NCBI GenBank assembly: GCA_023663345.1 | Contig: JAMPHR010000004.1 | Span: forward strand, 257,070-299,628 | Direction: 5' to 3' | DNA: 42,559 bases | Source of the DNA: Paenibacillus sp. | GTDB lineage: Bacteria; Bacteroidota; Bacteroidia; Bacteroidales; Muribaculaceae | Part shown: piece by piece, positions 1 to 10,785 of the stretch | How positions within the stretch are numbered: position 1 is the first letter of the stretch | Layout: each line of letters begins with the position of its first letter | Notes under the pieces: generated by a model | Database searches by the model: none | Told to the model about the DNA's origin: nothing | Seen by the model: the letters and a program-made list of their open reading frames with translations, nothing else | Position numbers and translations under genes: made by a program

Positions 1-268
1 TTCAGCTCCGCTGAATAATAACCTTATAACCTTTCAGCCGTAAGGCTGAAATAAACGCTCGGCAAGCGTCCCTTGACATACTGCGACAATATTACAAATA
101 ACAAAATGACTCTTACTCGTGAGAGCAGGAGCCATTACTTATTCACCTTCTTTTGACATTGTTTAAGACTTACGGGTGAGAAAAAGTTGATGAATCCTAC
201 CTATCTTTAGAGAAAGTTGAGTAAATTTGCATAGAATCATCAATTAAGTATTTCTTAATATCATTATC
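1..268. other. Gene-free leader with nested hairpins
   Basis: No coding region is recognisable here. Three small inverted repeats are visible near the left edge: TTCAGC/GCTGAA at 1-15, TTTCAGCC/GGCTGAAA at 32-51 and ACGCT/AGCGT around 54-68. They look like the 3' end or terminator region of a gene lying to the left of the window, but none is followed by a clear T-run. The remainder holds the promoter-like element of the next gene and nothing else that I can name. Confidence 0.4.
222..229 (+). promoter_or_regulatory. Bacteroidota -7 box (TAAATTTG) before the DUF386 gene
   Basis: The octamer matches the Bacteroidota -7 consensus TAnnTTTG and lies 40 bases before the ATG at 269. No good TTG -33 element sits at the usual 19-20 base spacing, so this is a moderate call. 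Confidence 0.45.
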
Positions 269-829
269 ATGTCAAACGAAAATAAATTTACCCCCGAAGA
301 GGCCCAGGCCTGGGTCGATAGCCGTGTATGGGCCAATGGATGGAATGTCAATGCCGACGCCACAGTCAATGCTGTAGAGTTTGCCGAGCAATATGCCGCT
401 AACAAGGAGTTGTGGGACAAGCTGTTCGCATTTCTTGCCGAGGCCGACATCGACAATCTCCCCTTGGGCAAGCATGTGCTTGTAGAGGACCGTCTGTGGG
501 TCAACATCATGGAATATACCCCCAAGAATGCGGAGAGCACCCGCACCGAGTCTCACAATAAATTCATCGACCTCCAGTACACATTTGACGGAGCCGACAA
601 CGAGCTGTATGGTGTGCCTGTGGGCCGTGTTACCCCCACTCAGGAATATGATCCCGTGAAGGACCGCACATTCTTCACTCCCGAGGAGGAGGTGTCATAC
701 GTACCCGCCGGTCGTGACCGTTTCTTCCTCTATTTCCCCGGTGAGCTGCATCAGCCGTCGGTGGCCATCAACGAGCCCGCCAAGCCTGCCCGCAAGGCTG
801 TAGGCAAGATCGAATATGCCAAACTCTAA
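269..829 (+). CDS. YhcH/YjgK/YiaL (DUF386) family protein
   Basis: A 186-residue protein of the DUF386 family, small cupin-like metal-binding proteins linked in other bacteria to sugar catabolism (YiaL in diketogulonate use, YhcH in sialic-acid use). The family core is visible in the second half: a segment with ESHNKFIDLQ followed by YVPAGRDRFFLYFPGELHQP, supplying the His/Glu/His residues expected to bind a metal. The N-terminal third (WVDSRVWANGW and following) is an extension beyond the minimal family of about 150 residues. Glutamine synthetase starts 36 bases downstream in the same direction, so the two are probably co-transcribed. The exact biochemical role of the family is unsettled, and the link to nitrogen metabolism here is only by position. 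Confidence 0.8.
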   Translation: MSNENKFTPEEAQAWVDSRVWANGWNVNADATVNAVEFAEQYAANKELWDKLFAFLAEADIDNLPLGKHVLVEDRLWVNIMEYTPKNAESTRTESHNKFIDLQYTFDGADNELYGVPVGRVTPTQEYDPVKDRTFFTPEEEVSYVPAGRDRFFLYFPGELHQPSVAINEPAKPARKAVGKIEYAKL

Positions 830-865
830 AACACTCCCTTCTCATTAATTCCCTTCTCATTCAAT

Positions 866-2386
866 ATGGAATCAACAATGGACCCCCGGACTGCCAAATA
901 TGCCATGAGCCGTAATCCGCTCGTCCGTGCCATGGGCGACCCCGCCGGTTGGACCCGCAAGGAGATCATCGGATATATCCGTGACAACGGTATCGAGATG
1001 GTCAACTTCATGTATCCTGCCGCCGATGGCCGACTCAAGACCCTCAACTTTGTGGTAAGCTCGCTCGAATATCTCGAGACTGTGCTATCTACCGGTGAGC
1101 GTGTCGACGGTTCGAGCCTATTCCCCTTCATCGAGGCCTCTCGCAGTGACCTCTACGTGATCCCGCGCTACTCCACCGCGTTCATCGATCCGTTTGCCCC
1201 CATCCCCACACTCACCATGCTGTGCAGTTTCTTCGACAAGGACGGCAACCCCATGGACAGTGATTCGCGTGGCGTTCTCGCCAGAGCGTGCAAGGAGTTC
1301 AAGGAGGTCACCGGCATGGACTTCGAGTGCATGGGCGAGTTGGAGTATTACGTGATCGCCGCCGATCCCGGATCTTTCCCCGCCACCGACCAGAAAGGCT
1401 ATCATGAATCGGCCCCGTTTGCCAAGTTCAATGATTTCCGTGTCCAGGCCATGCACACCATCGCCTCTATAGGCGGAGAGATCAAGTATGGTCACTCCGA
1501 GGTGGGTAACTTCACCCTCGGAGGCATGATCTATGAGCAGAACGAGATAGAGTTCCTGCCCGGACCCGCACTCAGTGCCGCCGACCAGTTGATGCTTGCC
1601 AAATGGGTGATACGTAATCTCGCCGCACAGCGCGATCTTGAAGTGACGTTTGCGCCCAAGATCTCGGTTGGAAAGGCCGGTTCAGGATTCCATATCCACA
1701 TGCGTCTAATGAAGGACGGCAAGAACGTGACCCAGACCGCCGAGCGCACTCTCAGCGACGATGCCAAGCGTGCTATAGCCGGACTCATGAAGATGGCTCC
1801 CGCCATCACAGCTTTCGGCAACTGCAATCCCACCTCCTATCTGCGCCTCGTGCCACACCAGGAGGCTCCCACCGCAGTGTGCTGGGGCGACAGAAACCGT
1901 TCGGTGCTGGTACGTGTACCCCTCGGATGGACTTCCGGAAAGGATATGTGCGTGCAGACCAATCCCAACTCGCCGTGCGAGATCGAGACCTACGGAAAGC
2001 AGACATTCGAGATGCGTTCGCCCGATTGCTCGGCCGATGTCTACACCCTCATCGCTTCGCTTTGCGTGGCCGCCCGCATAGGCTTCGAGATGGACAATGC
2101 GCTGAAGGTGGCCGAGGATACCTACGTGGACGTAAACATCCATGCAGCCGCCAATGCCAAGAAGCTTGCCTCGCTGACCACTCTCCCGACATGTTGCGTG
2201 GAGTCGGCCGACAAGCTCGAGGAGATGCGCTCGATGTTTGAGGCCCGTGGCGTGTTTGCTCCCGCGATGATCGACGCAACGATAGCCAAGCTGCGCGCAT
2301 TTGACGACCGCGACCTTGCGGCTTTCCTTAAAAACAATCCCGAGGAGGTGAAGACTCTCGTAAAGGAGTATTTCCATTGCGGATAA
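866..2386 (+). CDS. glnA: Glutamine synthetase (GSI-like)
   Basis: Glutamine synthetase makes glutamine from glutamate, ammonia and ATP in the cytosol. At 506 residues it has GSI-like size. Signature elements appear in order: an N-terminal beta-grasp region (YPAADGRLKTLNFVV), the metal-binding GELEYYV near residue 157, the ATP-site GSGFHIHMRL, and NPTSYLRLVPHQEAP followed by NRSVLVRVP, which form the glutamate/ATP site. It follows the DUF386 gene by 36 bases and is followed by a hairpin at 2434-2455. The first ATG is used; a second possible start (MDPRTAKYAM) lies four codons on. The GSI assignment rests on length and motif order. Confidence 0.92.
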   Translation: MESTMDPRTAKYAMSRNPLVRAMGDPAGWTRKEIIGYIRDNGIEMVNFMYPAADGRLKTLNFVVSSLEYLETVLSTGERVDGSSLFPFIEASRSDLYVIPRYSTAFIDPFAPIPTLTMLCSFFDKDGNPMDSDSRGVLARACKEFKEVTGMDFECMGELEYYVIAADPGSFPATDQKGYHESAPFAKFNDFRVQAMHTIASIGGEIKYGHSEVGNFTLGGMIYEQNEIEFLPGPALSAADQLMLAKWVIRNLAAQRDLEVTFAPKISVGKAGSGFHIHMRLMKDGKNVTQTAERTLSDDAKRAIAGLMKMAPAITAFGNCNPTSYLRLVPHQEAPTAVCWGDRNRSVLVRVPLGWTSGKDMCVQTNPNSPCEIETYGKQTFEMRSPDCSADVYTLIASLCVAARIGFEMDNALKVAEDTYVDVNIHAAANAKKLASLTTLPTCCVESADKLEEMRSMFEARGVFAPAMIDATIAKLRAFDDRDLAAFLKNNPEEVKTLVKEYFHCG

Positions 2387-2433
2387 CCTCTTCATAATTG
2401 ACCGATACAAATTACCCTATATCAATACAAGGA

Positions 2434-4500
<2,067 letters not shown>

Positions 4501-4509
4501 CCATCATGT

Positions 4510-4529
4510 TTCCCGGCTCTGTCCGGGAA
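4510..4529 (+). terminator. Short hairpin after ligA
   Basis: TTCCCGG/CCGGGAA with a 6-base loop begins 10 bases past the ligA stop and is followed by a short T-containing stretch. Weak terminator candidate. Confidence 0.35.
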
Positions 4530-4553
4530 CTTCCTGATTTCCCGAAACAAAAA

Positions 4554-4604
4554 AATCAGAGCGCCGTGTGCCGGGCATAAGCCGGTGAACACGACGCTCT
4601 GATT
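4554..4604 (-). terminator. Convergent terminator between ligA and the HAD gene
   Basis: A long interrupted palindrome: AATCAGAGCG pairs with CGCTCTGATT, with inner CGTGT/ACACG and CCGG/CCGG arms. On the plus side it is preceded by seven A residues, giving a U-tract for transcripts coming from the right, so it best terminates the minus-strand cutC-transglutaminase-HAD operon. It may also serve ligA. Confidence 0.75.
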
Positions 4605-4631
4605 CTATATCGTCTGTAACGCGGGAGTGGG

Positions 4632-5249
4632 CTATATCTCGGAATTACCGGTGATGCGGGCCAGGTCTTTGCGGTAGGTTTCGGCATCGGTGAACACCAC
4701 AGCATCCATGCCTATGCTCTTGGCTCCCGCCACGTTCTTCTCCTTATCGTCGGTAAACAAACATTCCTCCGGTTTGAGGGAGTATCTCTCACACAGGCAT
4801 CGGTAGATGGCCGGGTCGGGTTTGATCAGTTTTTCCTCCGACGATACCACGCGTCCGTCGAGAAGATCGAATATCTCATAGCGACGCATCACTTCATGCA
4901 CCACACTGCACCAGTTGGTGAGGCCGTAGTGGCGGTAACCCATCCTTTTGAGGCGGGTGAGCAATTCGTGCATTCCCGGCATCTCTCCGAGTACAAATTC
5001 GATGTATCGGTCATTGAACAGCCTGAACTCTCGGCTGAATTTGGGATACCGTTCGGTGTAGTGATTCACCAGTTCCTCCAGATTCATCTCTCCGAGATCA
5101 CACTGATCGAGAAATTCATCGGATGTGATGATGTCAAGGAACTCCTTTTCGGCCTCCTTGTCGTTGTCACTGAAAAATTGTGTGATGAGTTGCTGGAAGT
5201 CATAATCAACCAGCACCTTTCCAAAATCAAATATGAGATTACGTATCAT
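4632..5249 (-). CDS. HAD-superfamily hydrolase (YihX-like)
   Basis: A 205-residue soluble haloacid-dehalogenase-like phosphatase. Motif I is LIFDFGKVLVDYD near the N-terminus, the FDFGxVL variant seen in YihX-type glucose-1-phosphate phosphatases and relatives. Motif II is LTNWCS, motif III the lysine in IKPDPAIY, and motif IV FTDDKEKN. The helical cap lies at residues 15-90, as in subfamily IA. It is the last gene of a three-gene minus-strand run, 36 bases after the transglutaminase-like gene. The substrate cannot be told from sequence; a small sugar phosphate is likely from the family. Confidence 0.88.
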   Translation of the reverse strand: MIRNLIFDFGKVLVDYDFQQLITQFFSDNDKEAEKEFLDIITSDEFLDQCDLGEMNLEELVNHYTERYPKFSREFRLFNDRYIEFVLGEMPGMHELLTRLKRMGYRHYGLTNWCSVVHEVMRRYEIFDLLDGRVVSSEEKLIKPDPAIYRCLCERYSLKPEECLFTDDKEKNVAGAKSIGMDAVVFTDAETYRKDLARITGNSEI

Positions 5250-5285
5250 GATGTCTTGAAGTGTGATTGCGGGAATGGATATGAA

Positions 5286-7745
5286 TTATTCCGGAAGCAT
5301 GGGGAGGATGTTGGCGATGCGGTCGACCGATCCTACCGAGTAACCGGTGGAAATCTGCACTACGCGATTGAACGAATCGGCCACTACCACCACTGGCAAT
5401 CCGGTGTTCAGGTTATCGCCCTGGGCGAAATGGAATTGTCCGTTGAGCTCCTCCAGGAACGGGCGGGTAAGCGAGGAGTCGGTTGCCACCACTACGGTTG
5501 ACGGCAGGCCCGGATGCTTGGCCGGATTGAATCTGGCCGCTTCCTCTACCGATGAGAACAGAAGCACTATAGGTCGGCCCCATGCCTCGAATTGCTTGGC
5601 CGAGGCGGCGAGCTCGTTGAGGAAGTGGGACGACGGCTCATGATCGGGGGCTACCGCTGCGGCCACAAAGAATCCGCGCCCTGTGAGTGGCAGAAGCGGA
5701 TCGGCGTTGACCGAACCGATAATTTCCGCAGCCGAAGGATCGTGGCGCAGAGTCAATGGCATTATGATGGTATCTGCTCCGGCTATGTCAAATATCTCCA
5801 CATGAGCGTTGACCGATCCTGATGCGAGACGGCGCCCGGTGGTGAGCATGTAACGGCCTGGAGCAAGATTTACGCCCTCCTTGAACATCGAGCGCCAAGT
5901 GGCTTCCTCGGGATAGTTAAGCAGATGCGGACGGCCGTCCTTCCCGATTGATGACAGAGTGAAGTGTACAAAGTATTTCGGATCGTCGGGCACAGTTCCG
6001 CTCTCGGGATATGTGAGACGGAACAGCGCCTTTGCTGAGGCATCGTCAACAGCGCTTTGAGTCTGACCGGTCACCTCATCAATGGCGGCAGGTATGCCGG
6101 CCCATCGGCACAGTGCTACGTAGAGCAGTTCGCGTGAATGGCTGTCAGCCACGCCGGCCTTAACTGCGGCTGCGGGATAGATGGGATATAGGTTGGGGTT
6201 TCGGCTGTTGTCGATCCGGATATTGGTTTCCACCCATCGGCGTACCTCATCGGGATTGGTGTTCCAGCGCTGGCGCACATCTTCACCGAATATGGAGTCG
6301 AACTGTACGGGGAACGGCGTGAGTGATTCCCACTCGACGCGCGGATCCACTATGCGTCCCGGTCGGAAACATGCGTCGAGCACGGTGGGGGAGATGTCGC
6401 GCCAGTCCTTGGCCTGGAGTTTTGAGAAGAAGTCAACGATTTCGCGTGGCTTGTCGTTGTTGGCAGTCAGGAACGCTGTTATAGCCGGATGGTTACCGTA
6501 GCTTTCTACAAGAAGGGTTTCGAGTGATTTGCGGTCGGCGGAATCAGTGGTGGCGAAAGTCTGGTTCACAAACTCCCGGGCGGTTTCGGGATTGAAGAAT
6601 GTAGCGCTTCTCACAGCCCGGAGAGAATCCTCGTATGCCTTACGGCGGTTGTTCTCATCAATCATAGCTTGGGATGGAGACGGGGCAGAGCCTGACGGAG
6701 CCGGCGGTACAACATCGAGGTCAATCGCTCCTGATGGAGAGTCCAATACAAGAGTAACAGGGCCATCGGCATCACTTTTTAGCAGAGTATAGCCATAAGC
6801 ACCGTTGCCGGGCGTATTGGCCCAGGCGAGTATATCGCCATATCCACATTCCACCCAAGCTTGTCCGTTGGAGTCGGTGATAGTTTGGAGCAACGGGTAA
6901 AACTCGGCATAATTATAGAGACGGAAACCCACCTGCGCTCCGGCTACAGGTTTCCCCGAAGTATCGGTGACTTTCACTGTGGCACGGCGCACGGGCGCAT
7001 AGTTGGCTGTCACATTTATGCGGGTGAAGCAGCTGTCGGAGTACAATTGCTGTTCAGGACCGTCATATTTTCCGGCTACGTTGGTAGCCATCATCATGCC
7101 ACGCGATGCGGGCGAGTTGAACCAGGCAAGGTTGAGCACCGGTTCCGGCTCACATGCTCCGAGGAAATGCCAAGCGCCATCGACCCACACCTCGACCCAG
7201 GCGTGATTGTCGTCGGTATGAGCCCATCGCGGAGTGTACACCTGGCGTGCGGGAATACCCACCGAACGCATGGCAGCCACGCCAAGGGTGCTTTCCTCGC
7301 CACAACGTCCCCAGCCTGTGCGCACTGTGGCAAGAGCCGGAGAGGTACGGGGATCTGACGGACGGTAGGATGCTTTCTCGTGCAACCAGTGGTTGACTTC
7401 AAGGGCAGCCTCGGTCATAGTCATACCCTTTACGCGGTCGCGCAACTCGCGGTAGAACACCATGCGCGATGAGTCGAGCTCCTCGTTGTTGACACGGACA
7501 GGCAACACGAAATGACGCCACTCGCGCTCGGGTACTTTATGGCCCCAAGGCATTGTCTCGCGGGCTTCGAGAGTCGTCGCGATATTCTTTTCCCAAAAGT
7601 CACGCGAATAGTTGAGCGAGTCGGGGAGAGGCATCACTGAATAGAGGTAATCGAGTGTACGCTCTTTTTCCTCCGGACTTACGGCCATGGCCGAGCTTAT
7701 GGCTGCGACAGCTGTCGCCACTGAAAGCAGATGTCTTATTTTCAT
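5286..7745 (-). CDS. Secreted transglutaminase-like protein
   Basis: An 819-residue exported protein with a signal peptide at residues 1-21 (hydrophobic core LLSVATAVAAISSAMA). A transglutaminase/papain-like core occupies about 100-220, with the nucleophile Cys148 in GWGRCGEEST and His181 in DDNHAWVEVW. The usual third acidic residue is not in its common context: the segment reads GACEPEP, so Glu may substitute for Asp. A carboxypeptidase-regulatory-like beta-sandwich follows (VKVTDTSGKPVAGAQVGFRLY). Around residue 555 a second helical segment (LLYVALCRWAGIPAAI) resembles a degenerate transglutaminase repeat, and the C-terminus is thioredoxin-like in flavour. Members may act as periplasmic peptidases or amidases; the substrate is unknown. 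It lies 28 bases after cutC in the same operon. Confidence 0.82.
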   Translation of the reverse strand: MKIRHLLSVATAVAAISSAMAVSPEEKERTLDYLYSVMPLPDSLNYSRDFWEKNIATTLEARETMPWGHKVPEREWRHFVLPVRVNNEELDSSRMVFYRELRDRVKGMTMTEAALEVNHWLHEKASYRPSDPRTSPALATVRTGWGRCGEESTLGVAAMRSVGIPARQVYTPRWAHTDDNHAWVEVWVDGAWHFLGACEPEPVLNLAWFNSPASRGMMMATNVAGKYDGPEQQLYSDSCFTRINVTANYAPVRRATVKVTDTSGKPVAGAQVGFRLYNYAEFYPLLQTITDSNGQAWVECGYGDILAWANTPGNGAYGYTLLKSDADGPVTLVLDSPSGAIDLDVVPPAPSGSAPSPSQAMIDENNRRKAYEDSLRAVRSATFFNPETAREFVNQTFATTDSADRKSLETLLVESYGNHPAITAFLTANNDKPREIVDFFSKLQAKDWRDISPTVLDACFRPGRIVDPRVEWESLTPFPVQFDSIFGEDVRQRWNTNPDEVRRWVETNIRIDNSRNPNLYPIYPAAAVKAGVADSHSRELLYVALCRWAGIPAAIDEVTGQTQSAVDDASAKALFRLTYPESGTVPDDPKYFVHFTLSSIGKDGRPHLLNYPEEATWRSMFKEGVNLAPGRYMLTTGRRLASGSVNAHVEIFDIAGADTIIMPLTLRHDPSAAEIIGSVNADPLLPLTGRGFFVAAAVAPDHEPSSHFLNELAASAKQFEAWGRPIVLLFSSVEEAARFNPAKHPGLPSTVVVATDSSLTRPFLEELNGQFHFAQGDNLNTGLPVVVVADSFNRVVQISTGYSVGSVDRIANILPMLPE

Positions 7746-7773
7746 GGTGTATGGACTGTATCGATGGATATGA

Positions 7774-8448
7774 TTATTCGATTGATTGCATTATTGCGCG
7801 AATCAGCGATGGATCGGAGACATCTCCGGCTGTGCGGCATGATCCGTGTATCTCGCGGCATCCCGTCTCATCGAGGATTGTACGGGCGTTGGACAGGTTC
7901 ACACCTCCACCCGGCATAATGATGATGTGGTCGCCGTACTCTTCATTGAGTGCCTTGAGCAGAGGTATCCCATCGAGAGCAGTGGGGGCTTGCCCTGATG
8001 TGAGCACGCGGTCACATCCCAGAGCTATAATATCCCTTAGCCCCTTGTCGGGATTGGCGCATCGGTCAAACGCGCGATGAAATGTCACCGTCAGGCCCGA
8101 GGCTTTGGCCAGTTCCACCAACGGAGCGCACCCGTGCATATCGATATCCCCCTCGGAGGTGAGGGCTCCTATAACCACGCCCGATGCTCCGAGCGAAGCC
8201 GCAGAACGTATCTGCCGGAGCATGGTATCAAACATCGTGCTGTCATATACAAATCCTCCGTCGACCGGGCGTATAAGCACATTGACACGTGGACCTCCAT
8301 CCGCCACTGCCTCGCTGATCGTGGCCTCATCGGGTGTCAGCCCGTCGAGCGGAAGGTCCTTACATAGCTCCACCCTGTAGGCTCCGGCCTCTCTGGCGGC
8401 TTTGACTGATGCTATGTTGCCACAGCACACCTCTAATACTCTTTCCAC
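7774..8448 (-). CDS. cutC: CutC family protein
   Basis: A 224-residue TIM-barrel protein of the CutC family, historically called copper homeostasis protein though its enzymatic role is still uncertain. Family hallmarks are clear: LEVCCGNIAS and RVELCKDLPLDGLTP at the N-terminus, VNVLIRPVDGGFVYD, GVVIGALTSEGDID, VTFHRAFDRC and the C-terminal GGGVNLSNA segment. It is the first gene of the minus-strand operon and is divergent from the GH28 gene. A TATCTTTG -7 box lies 41-48 bases upstream. At this length it is near-complete for the family. Confidence 0.93.
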   Translation of the reverse strand: MERVLEVCCGNIASVKAAREAGAYRVELCKDLPLDGLTPDEATISEAVADGGPRVNVLIRPVDGGFVYDSTMFDTMLRQIRSAASLGASGVVIGALTSEGDIDMHGCAPLVELAKASGLTVTFHRAFDRCANPDKGLRDIIALGCDRVLTSGQAPTALDGIPLLKALNEEYGDHIIIMPGGGVNLSNARTILDETGCREIHGSCRTAGDVSDPSLIRAIMQSIE

Positions 8449-8488
8449 AAATTACTGATGAGATTGAATTATTGATGAGATTGAACTG

Positions 8489-8496
8489 CAAAGATA
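8489..8496 (-). promoter_or_regulatory. -7 box for the cutC operon
   Basis: CAAAGATA on the plus strand reads TATCTTTG on the minus strand, matching TAnnTTTG, 41 bases before the cutC start. Just downstream of it, 8466-8485 contains two near-copies of a TGATGAGATTGAA motif, a possible regulator site in the leader. Confidence 0.5.
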
Positions 8497-8528
8497 TACA
8501 AAAATAGAGAGTTTTATATCCGTGCGGG

Positions 8529-8558
8529 TTGAAAATTCCTATGGAATCATTAATTTTG
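8529..8558 (+). promoter_or_regulatory. Promoter of the GH28 operon
   Basis: TTG at 8529-8531, a 19-base spacer, then TAATTTTG at 8551-8558: an exact Bacteroidota promoter. It places transcription initiation near 8565, downstream of an in-frame upstream start near 8522, and so supports the ATG at 8585 as the true start. Confidence 0.75.
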
Positions 8559-8584
8559 TAGAGTTAAATTTTTATAGTGTTACC

Positions 8585-10138
8585 ATGAAACTATTTTCAG
8601 CCATTGCCGCCATGTCGGTAGCTATGACTCTCGGATGCGGTGTGATGCAAGCCGGGAACTATGATCATCTGTATAAAGGCCTGCAGTTTGAGATGCCTGT
8701 AATCGATAGCCCAGTGTTTCCTGACCGCGTTGTCTCGCTTTCCGATTTCGGAGCTGTGGCCGATGGCGAGACATTGAACACCAAGGCGTTTGCCGATGCC
8801 ATCAATCATCTCTCAGCCCAGGGTGGTGGCACGCTTAATGTTCCGGCGGGAGTATGGCTCACCGGACCGATAGAGTTGAAATCCAATATCAATCTCCATC
8901 TCGACGGAGGCGCGATAATAACATTCTCGTCTGACGATAGCCTCTATGAGACCCGCTACGTGGTATATGAGGGATATGAGGCGTGGCGCACCCAGTCGCC
9001 GGTATCCGGAATCAATCTCGAGAATGTGGCCATAACCGGCGATGGCGTGATTGACGGCAACGGCGGTGCATGGCGTCCTGTGAAAAGGGATAAGCTCACA
9101 GCCGGTGAGTGGAAGAAGCTGATAGCTACCGGTGGTGTGGTCAAGGATGACCGCCTGTGGTATCCCACCCAGGGCAGTATCGATGGCGAGGAGCTGTGCA
9201 AGGGGGACCGTCGCGCATCTCTGACCAAAGAAGAAGCCTCGGCTATAAAGCGCTATCTGCGCCCCGTGATGATACAGCTCGTGGGATGCAAGAATGTGAT
9301 GCTTCAGGGTGTCACATTCCAGAACTCTCCCGCATGGAATGTGCATCCCCTCATGTGTGAGAATCTCATAATCGACGGAGTGTTCATCAAGAATCCCGAT
9401 TTTGCTCAGAACGGCGACGGCCTGGATGTGGAATCATGCCGTAATGTGATCGTTTACCGTTCTACGCTCGACGTAGGTGACGACGCCATCTGTCTGAAGT
9501 CGGGCAAGGATGAGGCCGGACGCAAGCGCGGAATACCCACCGAGAATGTGATCGTGCGCGACTGTCGTGTATATCATGGTCACGGAGGCTTTGTCGTTGG
9601 TAGCGAGATGTCGGGAGGCGTGGCCAATGTGTCGGTTGCCGACTGCCAGTTTATCGGTACTGACATAGGTCTGCGTTTCAAGAGTACCCGCGGACGTGGT
9701 GGCGTGGTGAAGAACATATACATTGATAATGTGAACATGCTCGATATTTCGGGAGATGCCATCACGTTTGACCTGTACTATTTCGTGAAGAATGCTCCCA
9801 CCGAGATTCCGCCCGTAGATGAGACCACTCCCCAGTTCCGCGACATATTCATCAATGATGTCACCTCGTTCCGCTCGGGCAAGGCGTTGAAGTTCAATGG
9901 TATTCCCGAGATGCCTATCGACAATATCCGCGTGACCAATTCGGTGTTCACTGCCCGTGAGGGAGGTCTGCTTTCGGAATCAAAGAATATATTGCTCGAC
10001 AATGTGACGATACGACCGCTTGAAGGCCCTGCCATGACTGTCAATAATGTGACCGATGCCACATTCACCGGTTGCCATTTCGTGTCGTCCACACCCATCG
10101 AGTACACCGGAAAGAACAAGAATATAAAGGAGAAGTGA
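8585..10138 (+). CDS. Glycoside hydrolase family 28 (polygalacturonase-like)
   Basis: A 517-residue right-handed beta-helix glycosidase of family GH28, which hydrolyses galacturonic-acid-containing pectin backbones or side chains. The chosen ATG begins a signal peptide (MKLFSAIAAMSVAMTLGCG), while the longer reading begins upstream of the mapped promoter. GH28 motifs are intact and in order: NGDGLDVES, GDDAICLKSG, GHGGFVVGSEMSGG and RFKSTRGRGG, supplying the three catalytic aspartates, the histidine and the RxK substrate-binding pair. The protein is probably periplasmic. Its stop codon overlaps the GTG start of the response regulator by four bases, an unusual coupling of a pectinase to a two-component system. 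Confidence 0.93.
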   Translation: MKLFSAIAAMSVAMTLGCGVMQAGNYDHLYKGLQFEMPVIDSPVFPDRVVSLSDFGAVADGETLNTKAFADAINHLSAQGGGTLNVPAGVWLTGPIELKSNINLHLDGGAIITFSSDDSLYETRYVVYEGYEAWRTQSPVSGINLENVAITGDGVIDGNGGAWRPVKRDKLTAGEWKKLIATGGVVKDDRLWYPTQGSIDGEELCKGDRRASLTKEEASAIKRYLRPVMIQLVGCKNVMLQGVTFQNSPAWNVHPLMCENLIIDGVFIKNPDFAQNGDGLDVESCRNVIVYRSTLDVGDDAICLKSGKDEAGRKRGIPTENVIVRDCRVYHGHGGFVVGSEMSGGVANVSVADCQFIGTDIGLRFKSTRGRGGVVKNIYIDNVNMLDISGDAITFDLYYFVKNAPTEIPPVDETTPQFRDIFINDVTSFRSGKALKFNGIPEMPIDNIRVTNSVFTAREGGLLSESKNILLDNVTIRPLEGPAMTVNNVTDATFTGCHFVSSTPIEYTGKNKNIKEK

Positions 10139-10785
10139 AAATACTGATTGTAGATGATGAGGAGACTCTCGCCGAGGGTCTCCGCACCTACCTCGAGCTC
10201 GAAAGCTATGATGCGCATATCGCATCAGGCGCCGAGGAGGCGCTCAAACTTGATATTGCCGGATATGACCTCATATTGCTCGATATAATGATGGGCGGTA
10301 TGAGCGGTACCGAGATGGCCGGGATTCTGAAAAAGAATCCTGCCACCGCCGGTATTCCCATAATATTCCTTACGGCCAAGGATGAGGACGATGATATGGT
10401 GGCCGGGCTGAGGCTCGGGGCCGATGATTATATCACCAAGCCATATTCGGTGAAGAATGTGATGGCGAGAATCGAGGCTGTGATGAGGAGAACCAGGCCC
10501 AAGGAGGCGAAAGGGGTGCATTGCGACCGGCAGGCCCTCACGTGTACGGTGGACGGTAATGTAGTGCGTTTGCCAAAGAAAGAATTTGAGATCCTTGCCT
10601 TGTTGCTCGATCATCCGGGCAGAGTGTTTTCACGCGACGAGATACTTCAGCGGGTGTGGCCCGAGAAAGTGGTTGTGGCCGATAGGACGGTGGATGTGCA
10701 TGTGACTCGCATCCGCGGTAAGATCTCGCCTTATGGCCGTTGCATAATATCGCGATCGGGTTACGGTTATGGCTGGCAGGATTAG
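10135..10785 (+). CDS. OmpR/PhoB-family response regulator
   Basis: A 216-residue DNA-binding response regulator. The start is a GTG at 10135 within GTGA, overlapping the GH28 stop and preceded by AAAGGAG; longer upstream readings run back into the GH28 gene. The receiver domain (1-115) shows the acidic pair DD at 7-8, the phospho-acceptor Asp50 in LILLDIMMGG, and LTAKDEDDD followed by YITKPYS. The winged-helix effector domain (about 130-216) has RLPKKEFEILALLLDHPGR and VDVHVTRIRGKI, typical of OmpR-type regulators. The partner kinase overlaps its end by 17 bases. The targets are unknown. Confidence 0.94.
   Translation: MKILIVDDEETLAEGLRTYLELESYDAHIASGAEEALKLDIAGYDLILLDIMMGGMSGTEMAGILKKNPATAGIPIIFLTAKDEDDDMVAGLRLGADDYITKPYSVKNVMARIEAVMRRTRPKEAKGVHCDRQALTCTVDGNVVRLPKKEFEILALLLDHPGRVFSRDEILQRVWPEKVVVADRTVDVHVTRIRGKISPYGRCIISRSGYGYGWQD

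Noticed and set aside
1706-2410. 234-codon minus-strand open frame opposite glutamine synthetase
   Set aside because: Antisense shadow of glnA with low-complexity composition and no family resemblance.
8522-8584. Longer start for the GH28 gene
   Set aside because: The promoter TTG-N19-TAATTTTG lies inside this extension and the signal peptide begins at 8585.
10072-10134. Longer start for the response regulator
   Set aside because: The extension overlaps the end of GH28 and lies before the receiver fold; the GTG at 10135 has a purine-rich site just upstream and starts exactly at KILIVDD.
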